From Microcella alkaliphila (GTDB lineage Bacteria > Actinomycetota > Actinomycetes > Actinomycetales > Microbacteriaceae), in the NCBI RefSeq assembly GCF_002355395.1, contig NZ_AP017315.1:1984001-2048000 (forward strand): a stretch of 64,000 bases of DNA, written 5' to 3'. The translations under genes were made by a program, and so were the position numbers. Below, piece by piece: positions 37,658 through 47,174 of the stretch. The number at the start of each line of letters is the position of its first letter. Positions within the stretch are counted from its first letter, which is position 1. The notes beneath the pieces were generated by a model. The model was given only the letters and a program-made list of their open reading frames with translations, was not told where the DNA came from and made no database searches.

Positions 37658-39835
37658 TCAGGATGCGCGCTCGCCGCCGCCGTCGCCGTCCGGCGCGCCC
37701 GCGCCCACCAGCTCCGGTTCGGCGTCGCCACCGTCTGCGGGGTTCACCACGGTCGACATCTGCTGCGCGGTCAGGCCGCGGGCCTCCGCATCCGCGATCG
37801 TCACGCGGGGCTTCCGCGGCCAGAAGAACCGGTCGCCCGCGATGAATGCGAAGGCCGGCACGATGACGGTGCGCACGAGCAGCGTGTCGATGAGCACGCC
37901 GATGCAGACGATGATGCCGATCTGCGTGAGCGTGATGAGCGGCAGCACTCCGAGCACCGCGAACACGGCGGCGAGTAGGATGCCCGCACTCGTGATGACG
38001 GCGCCGGTCGCGGCGAGCGCACGGATCATGCCCTCCTTGATTCCGAGCCGCTCAGCCTCCTCCTGCGCCCGCGTCACGAGGAAGATCGAGTAGTCGATGC
38101 CGAGCGCGACGAGGAACAGGAAGCTGAACAGCAGCACCGTCGTGTCAATGGCGGGGAAGCCGAAGACGGTCTGGAAGAGGATCCACCCGATGCCAACGGC
38201 CGAGAAGTAGCTCGCGACGACCGCTCCGAGCAGGAGCAGCGGGGCGAGCAGGGCGCGCAGCAGGATCACGAGCACAATGAAGACCAGCACGAGGATGAGC
38301 GGGATCACGATCGCCTGGTCGCGTTCTTGAGCGTTGGCGGCATCCAGCGCCTGGGCATCGATGCCGCCGACGAGCGCTTGGCCGGTACCGACGTCGTCGA
38401 GGGAGGCGCGCATCCGTTCAATGGTGTCGAAGGCGGCAGCACTTTCAGGGTCGGCATCGATCGTGACGTCGAGCTGGGTCCACTCGTCGGTCGACTCGCC
38501 CACCTCGCCCGAGTCGACGCCGTCGAGCGCAAGCAAAGCGGCGAGGGTTTCCGCGGCCTCATCGCTCGGCACGATCACCGCGGCCGGCGAGGTCGAACCG
38601 GCTGAGAACGCATCGGCGAGCACCTCCTGGCCGACGACGGCTTCCGGCTTCTCGATGAAGCGCTCGTTCTGCGATAGGCCGACGTTCGCGCCCACGAGAC
38701 CCGCCGCAAAGCCGGCGAGGGCGAGGAAGCCCACGGTGGCAACAATGACGGGGCGACGGCTGACCCGGCGGCCGAGGCGCCCCCAGGGGCTCTTCGCGAC
38801 GAAGTCGGGCGCGCCGTAGCGCGGGACGAAGGGCCAAAACAGGCCTCGACTGAACAACACGAGCGCCGCCGGCAAGACGACGAGCCCGAAGAACATGGCG
38901 ACGACGATGCCGATCGCGCCAGCGAGACCGAGCGCTCGGTTTCCCGACAGCTCGGCAAACAGGAGGGTCGCGAGCGCGAGCGCGACGGTGCCACCGGAGG
39001 CGAGGATGGCGGGCGCCGTACCCCGCACCGCGCGGCGCATAGCCTCGCGGCGGTCCTCGAACAGCCGCAGTTCATCCCGGTAGCGCGCGATCAACAGCAG
39101 CGCGTAGTTCGTCGCCGCGCCGAAGACCAGCACCGACAGGATGCCGGTGACGCTCGCGTCGAGTTCAACGCCGACGGCGCCAGCCACCAGGCGTGCGATC
39201 GTGCCCGCAACCTGGTCGCCGAGCCCGACGACGGCGAGCGGGACAAGCCACAGCCAGGGGCTGCGGTACGTGAGGATCAACAGCACGGCGACGACGAGTA
39301 CGGTCGTGCCGAGCAGGGTGACGTTGGCACCCTCGAAGACAGCGGCGAGGTCGACCTCAAAGCCCTCCGCGCCCGTGAGGTAGACGGTGGCGCCGGCGAG
39401 GTCGGCGGACGCCGCCGCGCGCAACTCATCCGCGCGCTCGGCACGCTCGCTCACGCTCGTGATCGGGTCGAGCGGCACGACGACGAAGGCGACGGTCGCG
39501 TCGTCGCTGACGATCGGCGGGGGCAGGAACTCGACGTCGGCGATCTGCGCCAGCTCGGCGGAGTTGTCGCCAAGAGTGGCGAGCTGCTCGTCGGTGAGGG
39601 TGCCGGTCTCGGCGGCGACGACGAGGATCGCGCTTGTTCCGTCCGCGGAGGGGAACTGCTCTTGCAGCTGTTGCACCTGCACCGACTCGGCACTGTCGGG
39701 CAAGCCGACGGGCGGCGCGGCGTCGTTTTCTTCCTGCCCTGACAGCGCGATCAGCGCGCCGGCGCCGAGAACGGTGGCGAGCAGAACGAGCCACGAGGTG
39801 GCCTTTGAGGTGATGAGGCGGAGGTAGGCGGACAC
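37658..39835 (-). CDS. MMPL/RND-type exporter
   Basis: The 725-residue protein has the MMPL plan: membrane segment 1 (residues 13-32), a large outside loop to about 180, five more segments ([16 protein letters not shown] onward), [18 protein letters not shown] and [20 protein letters not shown] as the two conserved motifs of each half, a second outside loop (residues 400-510), then five segments. Such exporters move lipids or hydrophobic compounds with the proton gradient. It is divergent from a marR gene and separated from it by a perfect operator-like palindrome, which suggests repression by that regulator and induction by a small molecule. Confidence 0.9.
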   Translation of the reverse strand: MSAYLRLITSKATSWLVLLATVLGAGALIALSGQEENDAAPPVGLPDSAESVQVQQLQEQFPSADGTSAILVVAAETGTLTDEQLATLGDNSAELAQIADVEFLPPPIVSDDATVAFVVVPLDPITSVSERAERADELRAAASADLAGATVYLTGAEGFEVDLAAVFEGANVTLLGTTVLVVAVLLILTYRSPWLWLVPLAVVGLGDQVAGTIARLVAGAVGVELDASVTGILSVLVFGAATNYALLLIARYRDELRLFEDRREAMRRAVRGTAPAILASGGTVALALATLLFAELSGNRALGLAGAIGIVVAMFFGLVVLPAALVLFSRGLFWPFVPRYGAPDFVAKSPWGRLGRRVSRRPVIVATVGFLALAGFAAGLVGANVGLSQNERFIEKPEAVVGQEVLADAFSAGSTSPAAVIVPSDEAAETLAALLALDGVDSGEVGESTDEWTQLDVTIDADPESAAAFDTIERMRASLDDVGTGQALVGGIDAQALDAANAQERDQAIVIPLILVLVFIVLVILLRALLAPLLLLGAVVASYFSAVGIGWILFQTVFGFPAIDTTVLLFSFLFLVALGIDYSIFLVTRAQEEAERLGIKEGMIRALAATGAVITSAGILLAAVFAVLGVLPLITLTQIGIIVCIGVLIDTLLVRTVIVPAFAFIAGDRFFWPRKPRVTIADAEARGLTAQQMSTVVNPADGGDAEPELVGAGAPDGDGGGERAS

Positions 39836-39872
39836 GCGCGGCCTTTCGCGGGCAGAAACGACGGATCGGGTT

Positions 39873-39891
39873 TAGTTCGATGATCGAACTA
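39873..39891. promoter_or_regulatory. MarR-type operator between marR and the exporter gene
   Basis: TAGTTCGATGATCGAACTA: two perfect 9-bp arms around one central base, the size of typical MarR sites. It lies 37 bp from the marR start and 38 bp from the exporter start, so it can control both. Confidence 0.75.
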
Positions 39892-39915
39892 CTAGATATT
39901 CGAAAAGATAGCGCG

Positions 39916-39921
39916 TAGACT
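39916..39921 (+). promoter_or_regulatory. -10 box giving leaderless marR
   Basis: TAGACT is followed by 7 nt and then the ATG. No ribosome site is seen. The operator palindrome is just upstream of the -35 position. Confidence 0.45.
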
Positions 39922-39928
39922 CAAGCGC

Positions 39929-40441
39929 ATGCAAACGCATTCACCGGATGCTCAGGGTCGCGAATCAGCGCGGCCCGCAGCGCGCCCGGCGACGCAGTCT
40001 TTGCGCGACCTGCTTGACGTCTCGGACGACTTCGCCGCTGCCCTCGCCCACCGGCTGGAGGTCAATCTGACCGATCTCGACGCCATGCAGCACCTGATCA
40101 TGGCGGGGCCGTTGTCGCCGAGCGCACTTGCGAAGCGGGTCGGACTGTCGACGGCCGCGATGACAACGGCCATCGATCGCCTCGAAGCGGTCGGTCACGT
40201 GCGCCGCAGGGCAAACCCGGACGATCGGCGTAGCGTTCTCGTCGAGGCGCGCCCCGAGTCGCGCCAGAGGGCGATGGGCTTGCTCATGCCGATGATCGGC
40301 GCGGTCGACGCGGTGCTCGACGACTTCGACGAGCGCGACCAGCAGGTGATTACCCGGTATCTCTCTCGCGTCGTCGAGACGTACCGCGGCCACAGCGCGC
40401 GGCTCGGCACGCCTGATGCGCCGGAAGCGGCGGGGCGCTAA
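39929..40441 (+). CDS. MarR-family transcriptional regulator
   Basis: The 170-residue protein has the winged-helix MarR core: TDLDAMQHLIMAGPLSPSALAKRVGLSTAAMTTAIDRLEAVGHVRRRANPDDRRSVLVEARPE (residues 47-110), flanked by dimerisation helices at both ends. The LSTAAMTTAIDRLEA stretch is the recognition helix. It likely represses both its own gene and the divergent MMPL exporter through the 19-bp palindrome. Its stop is 3 bp from that of the convergent phosphodiesterase gene. Confidence 0.9.
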   Translation: MQTHSPDAQGRESARPAARPATQSLRDLLDVSDDFAAALAHRLEVNLTDLDAMQHLIMAGPLSPSALAKRVGLSTAAMTTAIDRLEAVGHVRRRANPDDRRSVLVEARPESRQRAMGLLMPMIGAVDAVLDDFDERDQQVITRYLSRVVETYRGHSARLGTPDAPEAAGR

Positions 40442-40444
40442 GCC

Positions 40445-41380
40445 CTACACGTCGCTCGCGGCGGCCTCATTCATGTTGAGGTGCGAGCTCTTGCTCGACA
40501 GCTGCTCGAGTCGCTGCTCGGGGGTCATGCCCTCGATCATCGGGCGGAAGGTCGAGGCGAACCCGGTGACCTCGGGGCCGGGGATGACGGGAATGGTGGA
40601 CGAGACGACCGCGTGCTCGTACACGGAGATCACGTCGAACGACTGCGCGCCGTCGACGCCTGAGAGTAGGCGATCGCGGTCGGCGCCGAGATCGAGGGTG
40701 TAGCAGGTAGCGGAGGCTACGTGCACCGGGATGCCCGCGAAGGTGCCGTGGGTCGAGTAGTGCAGGTGGCCGCCGAGGATCGCGCGCACGTCGCTGCCGG
40801 CGAGGACGGCGGCGAGCGCCGGCTGGTCGTGCAGCTCGAGCACCGACATCACTTCGAGCGGCGTGGGCACGGGCGGGTGGTGGACGGCGAGGATGCTGCC
40901 GAGCGGCGCCGGTGTCGCGAGTTCTGCGCGCAGCCACTCAAGCTGGCTCAGTTCGAGCTCGCCGTGGTGGTAGCCGGGAACGGTCGTGTCGAGCGAGATG
41001 ACCCGCAGGCCACCGAGGTCGTACACGCGGTCTTGGGGGGCGTCGCTCGGATCGAGGTCGAACAGTAACGAGGAGTAGTGGCCGCGGTCGTCGTGGTTTC
41101 CCATGACCCAGATGAGTTCGGCGCCCAGGCGCTCGACGACGGGCTCGACGGCTGCCCGCAGTCGCCGGTACCCGTCGGCCTCGCCGAGGTCGGTGAGGTC
41201 GCCGGTGAAGACGAACGCGTCGGGCGCGATTGCGCTGCATTCGATGCGCTCGAGCGCGGTATGCAGCCGCTGCTCGACCGGCACCTTGCCGTAGAGCTCG
41301 CGACCCTCCCCGAGCAGGTGGGTGTCGGAGAGGTGGATGATCGTGCGCATCGGGGGCGGGTACTGGCCGAGCTGGGTCAT
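40445..41380 (-). CDS. cpdA: Metallophosphoesterase, CpdA-like
   Basis: The 311-residue protein has all five calcineurin-like metal motifs in order: LSDTHLLG, FTGDLTDLG, VMGNHDDRG, LAVHHPP and GGHLHYSTHG. Together with length and layout this resembles the Icc/CpdA group that hydrolyses cyclic nucleotides such as 3',5'-cAMP; other phosphodiester substrates are possible. No signal peptide. ATG overlaps the dprA stop (ATGA), so translation is coupled to dprA. The tail (SSKSSHLNMNEAAASDV) is not conserved. Confidence 0.87.
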   Translation of the reverse strand: MTQLGQYPPPMRTIIHLSDTHLLGEGRELYGKVPVEQRLHTALERIECSAIAPDAFVFTGDLTDLGEADGYRRLRAAVEPVVERLGAELIWVMGNHDDRGHYSSLLFDLDPSDAPQDRVYDLGGLRVISLDTTVPGYHHGELELSQLEWLRAELATPAPLGSILAVHHPPVPTPLEVMSVLELHDQPALAAVLAGSDVRAILGGHLHYSTHGTFAGIPVHVASATCYTLDLGADRDRLLSGVDGAQSFDVISVYEHAVVSSTIPVIPGPEVTGFASTFRPMIEGMTPEQRLEQLSSKSSHLNMNEAAASDV

Positions 41381-42723
41381 GCGCGCATGCTACCCCCCTT
41401 GGGTGACGGCGTTTCAGGCTTGTGCCCCTGCTGTTTCGGCGATGGTCGTCGCCAGTGACCGCTCTCGCTTTCGATGGCACGGTCGTCGAACTGCAGGAGC
41501 CCGAGTGCGGCCTGCACGTCGGCGACGGCGAGCCCGGAAGCACGCGCCAACTCGTCGACGCTCTGCCAACGGCGCGGTCGCAGCGCGTCGGCGACCCGGG
41601 TTGCCGACGACCCGCCGCCGCGCTCGTGGCGTCGGCGGGCCGCTTCCTCCCGTGCCGCACCGTGAGTGCCCGCTCCCCCGATGCCGACCGCGTCGAACCT
41701 CAGGCGTGCATCGTCGGTACGCTGGTCGAGGCCGCCGAACGCCAGCTCGATGATGTCGCCGATGGACGTGATGCACTGCGCCGCGGCCTCGCGCAGCAAG
41801 CGGTGACATCCCGCGCTTGCGGCCGAGGTGATCGGGCCCGGCACGACGCCGAGGGGAATGCCGGCGGTCGCCGCATGATGCGCGGTGTTCAACGCGCCCG
41901 AGCGGTGCCCTGCCTCGACGACCACGACCGCTTCGCTCAGCGCAGCGATTAAGCGGTTGCGCTGCAGGAATCGCCAGCGGGTCGGTGGGGTACCCGCCGG
42001 CGTCTCGCTGACAACGGCGCCACGCTCGATGATGCGCCGAAGAAGCGCGTCGTGCCCGCTGGGGTAGAGCCGGTCGGCCCCGCCGGCGAGCACGGCGATG
42101 GTGTCTCCCTGCGCGGCGAGGGCCGCGCGGTGGGCCGCCCCGTCGATGCCGTAGGCGCCACCCGAGACCACGACGATGTCGCGGGAGCAGAGCCCCGCCG
42201 CAAGCTCCATGGCGACGTGCTCGCCGTAGCCGGTCGCGGCACGGGCGCCGACGAGGGCCACGCCGGGCGCGCGCAGCAATGCAGCGTTACCGCGCACCCA
42301 CAGCAGGTGGGGGCGGTGGGGGCCGAGGACGGCGAGGTCGTCGGGCCAGGCGTCGTCGTCGGGAGCGAGCATCCGGGCGTCGACGCGTCCGGCGATGTCC
42401 AGCGCGCGCACGACGTCGTCGGCGCGCAGCCGGGGCGTCCAGCGGCGCAGGGCCGTCGCGGCGGCTTCGGCACTCAACTCGCCGCGGGACAGCCGCATGA
42501 GCACGCCGGGGTCGGCACCATCAACGAGCGCGCGGGCGGACGCCGCGAGCCCTGCACCGTCGGCGAGCGCCCCGACGGCCGCGTCACCGGGCTCGGCGAC
42601 GACGTGCCAGAGGGCGCGGGCGATCAGGTCGTCGCGCTCCTCGGCGCTGCCGACGGCGCGGCCGACACCCTCGAGCAGTGCGTCGAGTTGGGCATCGGGG
42701 ATGCGCCACGCTCCCCCACTCAC
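41377..42723 (-). CDS. dprA: DNA-processing protein DprA
   Basis: DprA loads RecA on incoming single-stranded DNA during transformation. The GTG at 42723 overlaps the comM stop (GTGA), giving 448 residues: N-terminal SAM-like region, then the Rossmann fold (GVALVGARAATGYGEHVAMELAAGL, VVSGGAYGIDGAAHRAAL, TIAVLAGGADRLYPSGHDAL, RWRFLQRNRLIAALSEAVVVVEA), and a C-terminal winged helix (residues 385-440). The dprA-comM-yraN order is common in actinobacteria, whether or not the strain is naturally competent. Confidence 0.95.
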   Translation of the reverse strand: MSGGAWRIPDAQLDALLEGVGRAVGSAEERDDLIARALWHVVAEPGDAAVGALADGAGLAASARALVDGADPGVLMRLSRGELSAEAAATALRRWTPRLRADDVVRALDIAGRVDARMLAPDDDAWPDDLAVLGPHRPHLLWVRGNAALLRAPGVALVGARAATGYGEHVAMELAAGLCSRDIVVVSGGAYGIDGAAHRAALAAQGDTIAVLAGGADRLYPSGHDALLRRIIERGAVVSETPAGTPPTRWRFLQRNRLIAALSEAVVVVEAGHRSGALNTAHHAATAGIPLGVVPGPITSAASAGCHRLLREAAAQCITSIGDIIELAFGGLDQRTDDARLRFDAVGIGGAGTHGAAREEAARRRHERGGGSSATRVADALRPRRWQSVDELARASGLAVADVQAALGLLQFDDRAIESESGHWRRPSPKQQGHKPETPSPKGGSMRA

Positions 42724-44249
42724 GCGGGCACCCCCTTGCGCAAGAACAGGGCCCGGCCGACGTGCTCGAGGCCGGGCGAGGGTGCCCCGTCGAGGTCGGC
42801 AACGCTCCAGGCGAGGCGCAGCACGCGGTCGTAGCCGCGCATGGTTAGTGCCCCGCGCTCGAGCGCGCGGTCGAGCGGGGCCCGCGCGCTGGACGGCAGC
42901 CGCCACTCGCGCGAGCGCAGAACCGGACCGGGCACCCGGCTGTTGAGGTCGACGCCGAGGGACGCCCAGCGCGCGGCCGCGGCGGCGCGCGCCGAGCGAA
43001 CGAGCTGGCGCGCCGCGGCCGTTGTGAGCCCGTCACGGTCAGGGGCCGTGAGGTGGGCGGCCGCGACACGGCGCACGGCGAATTGCACGTCGATGCGGTC
43101 GAGCAGCGGCCCCGAGAGGCGCCCGAGGTAGCGGCGGCGCATGATCGGGGTGCAGGTGCACTCGTCGTCGACCGTGCCCGCGTTGCCGCAGGGGCAGGGG
43201 TTGGCGGCCAACAGCAGCTGACACTGGGCGGGAAAGCGTGCGACGGAGCGGGCGCGGTGAATCGTGATCCACCCGGTTTCGAGAGGCTGCCGCAGCGCGT
43301 CGAGCACGCTTGCCGAGAACTCGGGTGCCTCGTCGAGAAAGAGCACGCCGTGCGCGGCCCGCGAGATGGCGCCCGGCCGCACGATGCCGCTGCCTCCGCC
43401 GACGAGCGACGCCATCGTCGCGCTGTGGTGCGGGGCCTGGAAGGGCGGACGCACGATGAGCGTCGACACCGGCTCGCCGCAGAGCGAGCGCACCGACGAC
43501 ACCTCGATGGCCGCCTCCGTGTCGAGGTCTGGCAGGATCGCCGGAAGGCGGGTGGCGAGCATCGTCTTGCCTGCGCCGGGCGGGCCATGCATGAGCACGT
43601 GGTGACCGCCGGCGGCGGCCGTGACGAGGGCCTGCACGGCGTCGGGGTGACCCACCACGTCTGACAGCTCGGCCTCGACCTCGACGGCGGTCTCGGCCGA
43701 CGGTCGGTGCACGGCATCGCACGGCACGTCGTCGAGCTCGGCCCCGTGGTGAATGAGCACGGCCCGCAGCGAGGGCAGCGCCACCACATCGACGCCGGGC
43801 ACGAGCGACGCCTCGTCGGCGTTGCCACTCGGCACGATGACGCGTCGCGCCCCTGAGCGCTGGGCGGCCAACACCGCGGGCAACACACCGTGCACGGGCC
43901 GCAACCGGCCGTCGAGGCCGAGTTCACCGATGTGCACCGTTTCGGCGATCGCGTGGGCCGGCACCGTGCCGCCGCTCGCGAGTGCGGCGACCGCGATGCC
44001 CAGGTCGAAGCCCGAGCCATGCTTCGGAACGGCCGCGGGCGACAAGTTGACGGTGACGCGGCGGTTCGGCAGCTCGACACCCGAGTTCAGGGCTGCCGAG
44101 CGCACCCGGTCTTTCGCCTCGCCCAGGGCGGCGTCCGGCAGCCCGATGATGGCGAAGGCGGGCAGGCCCGGGGACAGGTCGGCTTCGATCTGCACCAGCG
44201 CTCCGTCGACGCCGTTGAGCGCGACGGCGTGCGTGCTGACGACCGGCAT
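42720..44249 (-). CDS. comM: Mg-chelatase-like AAA ATPase ComM/YifB
   Basis: ComM is a hexameric helicase that promotes branch migration in transformation. The ATG at 44249 gives 509 residues: N-terminal Lon-like domain (VQIEADLSPGLPAFAIIGLPDAALGEAKDRVRSAAL), then an AAA+ core with Walker A GPPGAGKTML, FLDEAPEF as Walker B, and the zinc-type insert CPCGNAGTVDDECTC. The C-terminal domain carries RDGLTTAAARQLVRSARAAAA. ATG overlaps the yraN stop by one base; the stop overlaps the dprA start. Confidence 0.95.
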   Translation of the reverse strand: MPVVSTHAVALNGVDGALVQIEADLSPGLPAFAIIGLPDAALGEAKDRVRSAALNSGVELPNRRVTVNLSPAAVPKHGSGFDLGIAVAALASGGTVPAHAIAETVHIGELGLDGRLRPVHGVLPAVLAAQRSGARRVIVPSGNADEASLVPGVDVVALPSLRAVLIHHGAELDDVPCDAVHRPSAETAVEVEAELSDVVGHPDAVQALVTAAAGGHHVLMHGPPGAGKTMLATRLPAILPDLDTEAAIEVSSVRSLCGEPVSTLIVRPPFQAPHHSATMASLVGGGSGIVRPGAISRAAHGVLFLDEAPEFSASVLDALRQPLETGWITIHRARSVARFPAQCQLLLAANPCPCGNAGTVDDECTCTPIMRRRYLGRLSGPLLDRIDVQFAVRRVAAAHLTAPDRDGLTTAAARQLVRSARAAAAARWASLGVDLNSRVPGPVLRSREWRLPSSARAPLDRALERGALTMRGYDRVLRLAWSVADLDGAPSPGLEHVGRALFLRKGVPA

Positions 44250-44599
44250 CAGGCCACCTGCTCGACGTGTTCGACGAGCGTCTGGCCGCGCGCGGTGACG
44301 ACCGCGATCGCATCCAGCCGGATCGCATGAACCGGTCCGTTCTCGGCGCACCAGGCCGCGGCGAGCCGTCGCAGGCGGGCGAGCTTGTGGGCGGTGATCG
44401 ACTCCAACGGATGCCCGTAGCCCGTTCCGCTGCGCGTCTTCACCTCGACGAACACGACGGTGCGGTCGCGTTCGGCGACGATGTCGAGCTCGCCGGCGCG
44501 ACAGCGCCAGTTGCGCTCGATGATGCGGTAGCCGGCGGCCTCGAGGTGGTCGGCGGCGATCTGTTCGCCGGTGCGACCGACGATGTCTTTGCGTGCCAT
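44249..44599 (-). CDS. yraN: UPF0102 (YraN) nuclease-like protein
   Basis: The ATG at 44599 gives 116 residues, usual for YraN. GRTGEQIAADHLEAAGYRIIERNWRCRAGELDIVAERDRTVVFVEVKTRSGT carries the restriction-endonuclease-like core (E...D...ExK as GELDIV and FVEVKTR). Its cellular role is uncertain; it is part of the yraN-comM-dprA group and may process DNA. The gap of 97 bp to the DUF2469 gene upstream contains nothing notable. Confidence 0.9.
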   Translation of the reverse strand: MARKDIVGRTGEQIAADHLEAAGYRIIERNWRCRAGELDIVAERDRTVVFVEVKTRSGTGYGHPLESITAHKLARLRRLAAAWCAENGPVHAIRLDAIAVVTARGQTLVEHVEQVA

Positions 44600-44696
44600 G
44601 CGCGTAAGGATGGCCGCGCGCACGGCGCGAGGTCAGCGGCGGCGTCGCATCCGAGGCTCGGCGGCCACGATGCCAGCCTGGGGAGGAGCGATCGCG

Positions 44697-45020
44697 CTAC
44701 TCGTCGAGCGCGAGTTCCTTCGGCAGCTTCAGGTCTTTCTTGCCGAGCTCTTCGACGTTCACGTCTTTGAAGGTCAAGACTTTGACGCTCTTGACGAAGC
44801 GGTCGGAGCGGTACACGTCCCAGACCCACACGTCGGTGAGCGTCAGCTCGAAGTAAAAGTCGCCGGCAACCTCGCGCACCACCTGTTCGACCTCGTTCGC
44901 GAGGTAGAAGCGCCGCTCGGTCTCAACCACGTATTGGAACTGCGACGCCACGTCGCGGTACTCGCGGTAGAGGGCCAGCTCGACCTCGCGGTCGTAGTCC
45001 TCGAATTCCTCGTCGTCCAT
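44697..45020 (-). CDS. DUF2469 protein
   Basis: The ATG at 45020 gives 107 residues. MDDEEFEDYDREVELALYREYRDV, FYLANEVEQVV, FYFELTLTDVWVWDVYRSDRFVKSVKVLTFKDVNVEEL is the actinobacterial DUF2469 protein, conserved beside rnhB in this phylum. The function is unknown. No ribosome site of note; it lies 10 bp downstream of rnhB and is probably in its transcript. Confidence 0.92.
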   Translation of the reverse strand: MDDEEFEDYDREVELALYREYRDVASQFQYVVETERRFYLANEVEQVVREVAGDFYFELTLTDVWVWDVYRSDRFVKSVKVLTFKDVNVEELGKKDLKLPKELALDE

Positions 45021-45030
45021 TGCGGTCAGT

Positions 45031-45711
45031 CTAGACCTCCGCGACGGACGCGCCACGCGCATCCCCCGTGCCGGCCGGTGCGCGAAGCCAGCTGTGCCGG
45101 TGCCGCGGCGACGGGCCGTGTTCGGCGATCGCCGCGAGGTGCGCGGCCGAGCCATAGCCCTTGTTGCCGTCCCAGCCGTAGACCGGGTGACGGGCGTGAT
45201 CGGCGCGCATGAGCGCATCCCGATGCTCTTTGGCGATGACGGACGCGGCCGCGACCGACGCGCAGTCGCGGTCGGCTTTCGCCCGCGTACGGATGCTCGG
45301 CGGGCTCATCAGCGCAGGGCTCAGCCAGTCGTGCACCCCGTCGACGAGCACCTGGGCTGCGGCCACGTCGACGCCGACGGCGTGCAGGGCGATCAGCGCG
45401 CGTCGCCCGGCGAGGCCGAGCGCGCCGATGATTCCCACCTCGTCGACCTCGGCCGGTTCGGCCTCGCCGACCGTGATCGCGAGCGCCCAGTCGTGCGCGA
45501 GCGGCACGAGGCTCGCGCGCTTCGACGGCGACAGCAGCTTCGAATCCCGCAGGCCTGCGGGATTCTCGCCGCACGTCGGCAGGATCGCGCACGCTCCGAC
45601 CGCGACAACCCCCGCGAGCGCCCCGCGGCCGACCTCGTCGATTCCGATGACGACGGGGGCGCCGGTGGCGAACAGGCCCCGCTCGACCTCAAGGGTGGCG
45701 TCGGTGGGCAC
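45031..45711 (-). CDS. rnhB: Ribonuclease HII
   Basis: RNase HII removes ribonucleotides misplaced in DNA and RNA of RNA-DNA hybrids. The GTG at 45711, 4 nt after the lepB stop, gives 226 residues. Acidic active-site motifs are GIDEVGRGALAG (Asp and Glu), LRDSKLLSPSKR, VDGVHDW and KADRDCASVAAASVIAKEHRD. The final segment YGWDGNKGYGSAAHLAAI is also conserved. It sits between lepB and the DUF2469 gene in the standard actinobacterial order. Confidence 0.96.
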   Translation of the reverse strand: MPTDATLEVERGLFATGAPVVIGIDEVGRGALAGVVAVGACAILPTCGENPAGLRDSKLLSPSKRASLVPLAHDWALAITVGEAEPAEVDEVGIIGALGLAGRRALIALHAVGVDVAAAQVLVDGVHDWLSPALMSPPSIRTRAKADRDCASVAAASVIAKEHRDALMRADHARHPVYGWDGNKGYGSAAHLAAIAEHGPSPRHRHSWLRAPAGTGDARGASVAEV

Positions 45712-45715
45712 GGTG

Positions 45716-46483
45716 TTACTCGGCGGGCTCGACGCCGTCGAAGGTGAGGGGGTAGTTGTCGAGCCAGATCCAGCGGTCGAGCGGCCAGCTGATGACGATG
45801 GCACGGCCGACGACGTCGTCGAGCGGCACGAAGCCCTCGGCATCACCGGTGCGGTTGTAGCGCGAGTCGCTCGACTCGTAGCGGTTGTCGCCCATCACCC
45901 AGAGCGCACCATCGGGAACTGTGACCTGGAAGTCGACGCCGCTGACGTCGGAGGCGCCCGCGGGGGTGCGCACGTATGGCTCGTTGATCGGCACCCCGTT
46001 GATGAGCAGTTGACCCAGGTCGTTGCAGCAGACCACGCGGTCGCCGCCCACGCCGATGACGCGCTTCACGAGGTGCTCTTCGCTGTCGCTGGCTCTCAGG
46101 CCGACGAGCGAGAGCAGCCAGTCGCCGGCCGCTTCGATCGGCGTGCGCGGCTGCGGCGGGGTGCCTTGCAGCCACGAACCGGGATCGCGGAAGACAACGA
46201 CGTCGCCGCGGTTCACCGGGACGAGCTCGGGCACGAGCTGGTTGACGATGACGCGGTCGTCGATCTCGAGGGTCGGCTGCATCGACGCGGACGGGATGAA
46301 GAACGAGCGGATCAGGAACGTCTTGATGAGGAACGAAATGATCAGCGCCGCGGCGATGATGATGACGACGTCGCGCAGGAAGCCGGCTACCTGGCGACCG
46401 GCGCTCGGGGCGCTGTCCTCCGTCGGTGTCGCGCTCGGGTCGGCGGCTGCGGCCGATGCGGGCGGCGCGGTCTCGTCGGTCAT
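45716..46483 (-). CDS. lepB: Signal peptidase I
   Basis: LepB removes signal peptides of secreted proteins. The 255-residue protein has a cytoplasmic N-terminal tail (Ala/Pro/Asp-rich, residues 1-30), one membrane segment (about 38-57), then the catalytic domain outside: Ser67 in FIPSASMQPTL and Lys140 in EEHLVKRVIGVGGDRV form the dyad; VMGDNRYESSDSR is the box E motif. ATG with GGGGAG. It follows rplS after a terminator. Confidence 0.97.
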   Translation of the reverse strand: MTDETAPPASAAAADPSATPTEDSAPSAGRQVAGFLRDVVIIIAAALIISFLIKTFLIRSFFIPSASMQPTLEIDDRVIVNQLVPELVPVNRGDVVVFRDPGSWLQGTPPQPRTPIEAAGDWLLSLVGLRASDSEEHLVKRVIGVGGDRVVCCNDLGQLLINGVPINEPYVRTPAGASDVSGVDFQVTVPDGALWVMGDNRYESSDSRYNRTGDAEGFVPLDDVVGRAIVISWPLDRWIWLDNYPLTFDGVEPAE

Positions 46484-46539
46484 GTCTCCCCTGGGTTAGT
46501 GCCGCATCAGTCTACGGGCCGAGGGGAGGCGGAAAGACG

Positions 46540-46579
46540 CCGACGGCCCCCGCCGAGAAAAACTCGTGGGGGCCGTCGG
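46540..46579 (-). terminator. Terminator after rplS
   Basis: Perfect 12-bp stem (46540-46551 with 46568-46579) with an inner CGAG/CTCG stem and an A5 loop, followed on the minus strand by CGTCTTTCC. It lies 22 bp past the rplS stop. The lepB gene is thus only partly dependent on rplS transcription. Confidence 0.8.
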
Positions 46580-46601
46580 GACGTGTAGGTGAGCGCGCGG
46601 C

Positions 46602-46949
46602 TCAGCTTTCGCGCTTCTCCTTGATCTTGGCCTTCTTGCCACGGAGGCCACGCAGGTAGTAGAGCTTCGCGCGACGCACGTCACCGCGGGTGACGACCTC
46701 GATGTGGTCGATGACGGGCGAGTGCACAGGGAACGTGCGCTCGACGCCGACCTGGAAGCTCACCTTGCGAACGGTGAAGGTCTCGCGGATGCCCTCGTTT
46801 GAGCGGCCGATGACAACACCCTGGAACACCTGGATACGCGAGCGGCTGCCCTCGACGATGTTCACGTGCACCTTGACGGTGTCGCCGGGGCGGAAGTCGG
46901 GGATGTCGCTACGCAACGAAGCCGCGTCGACGTGGTCGAGGATGTGCAT
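46602..46949 (-). CDS. rplS: 50S ribosomal protein L19
   Basis: The 115-residue L19 sits at the subunit interface. [48 protein letters not shown] and the [28 protein letters not shown] stretch identify it. The end [11 protein letters not shown] is basic, as usual. The ATG is preceded by a weak AGAG; the leader of up to 200 bp is shared with the divergent tetR gene. Confidence 0.97.
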   Translation of the reverse strand: MHILDHVDAASLRSDIPDFRPGDTVKVHVNIVEGSRSRIQVFQGVVIGRSNEGIRETFTVRKVSFQVGVERTFPVHSPVIDHIEVVTRGDVRRAKLYYLRGLRGKKAKIKEKRES

Positions 46950-47174
46950 GATGATTCGCTCTCTGCGCCGCCACAGGTCGGACGCGGGTTTACGGGATTC
47001 GTCGGGGTGTGCCTGGTCCGAAAGATGCTGGTCCCCCCATGGCAGGACTCAGCCGGAGCACAAAGGGAAATGATGCCATACTGAGCCGATTCCAGCCAAA
47101 CGGCGAGCATCCCCTGCCAGACTGTTCGCGCATCCGTTTCAGCTTTTCCAAGCCTCCGGGGGGAGGGACCACGC

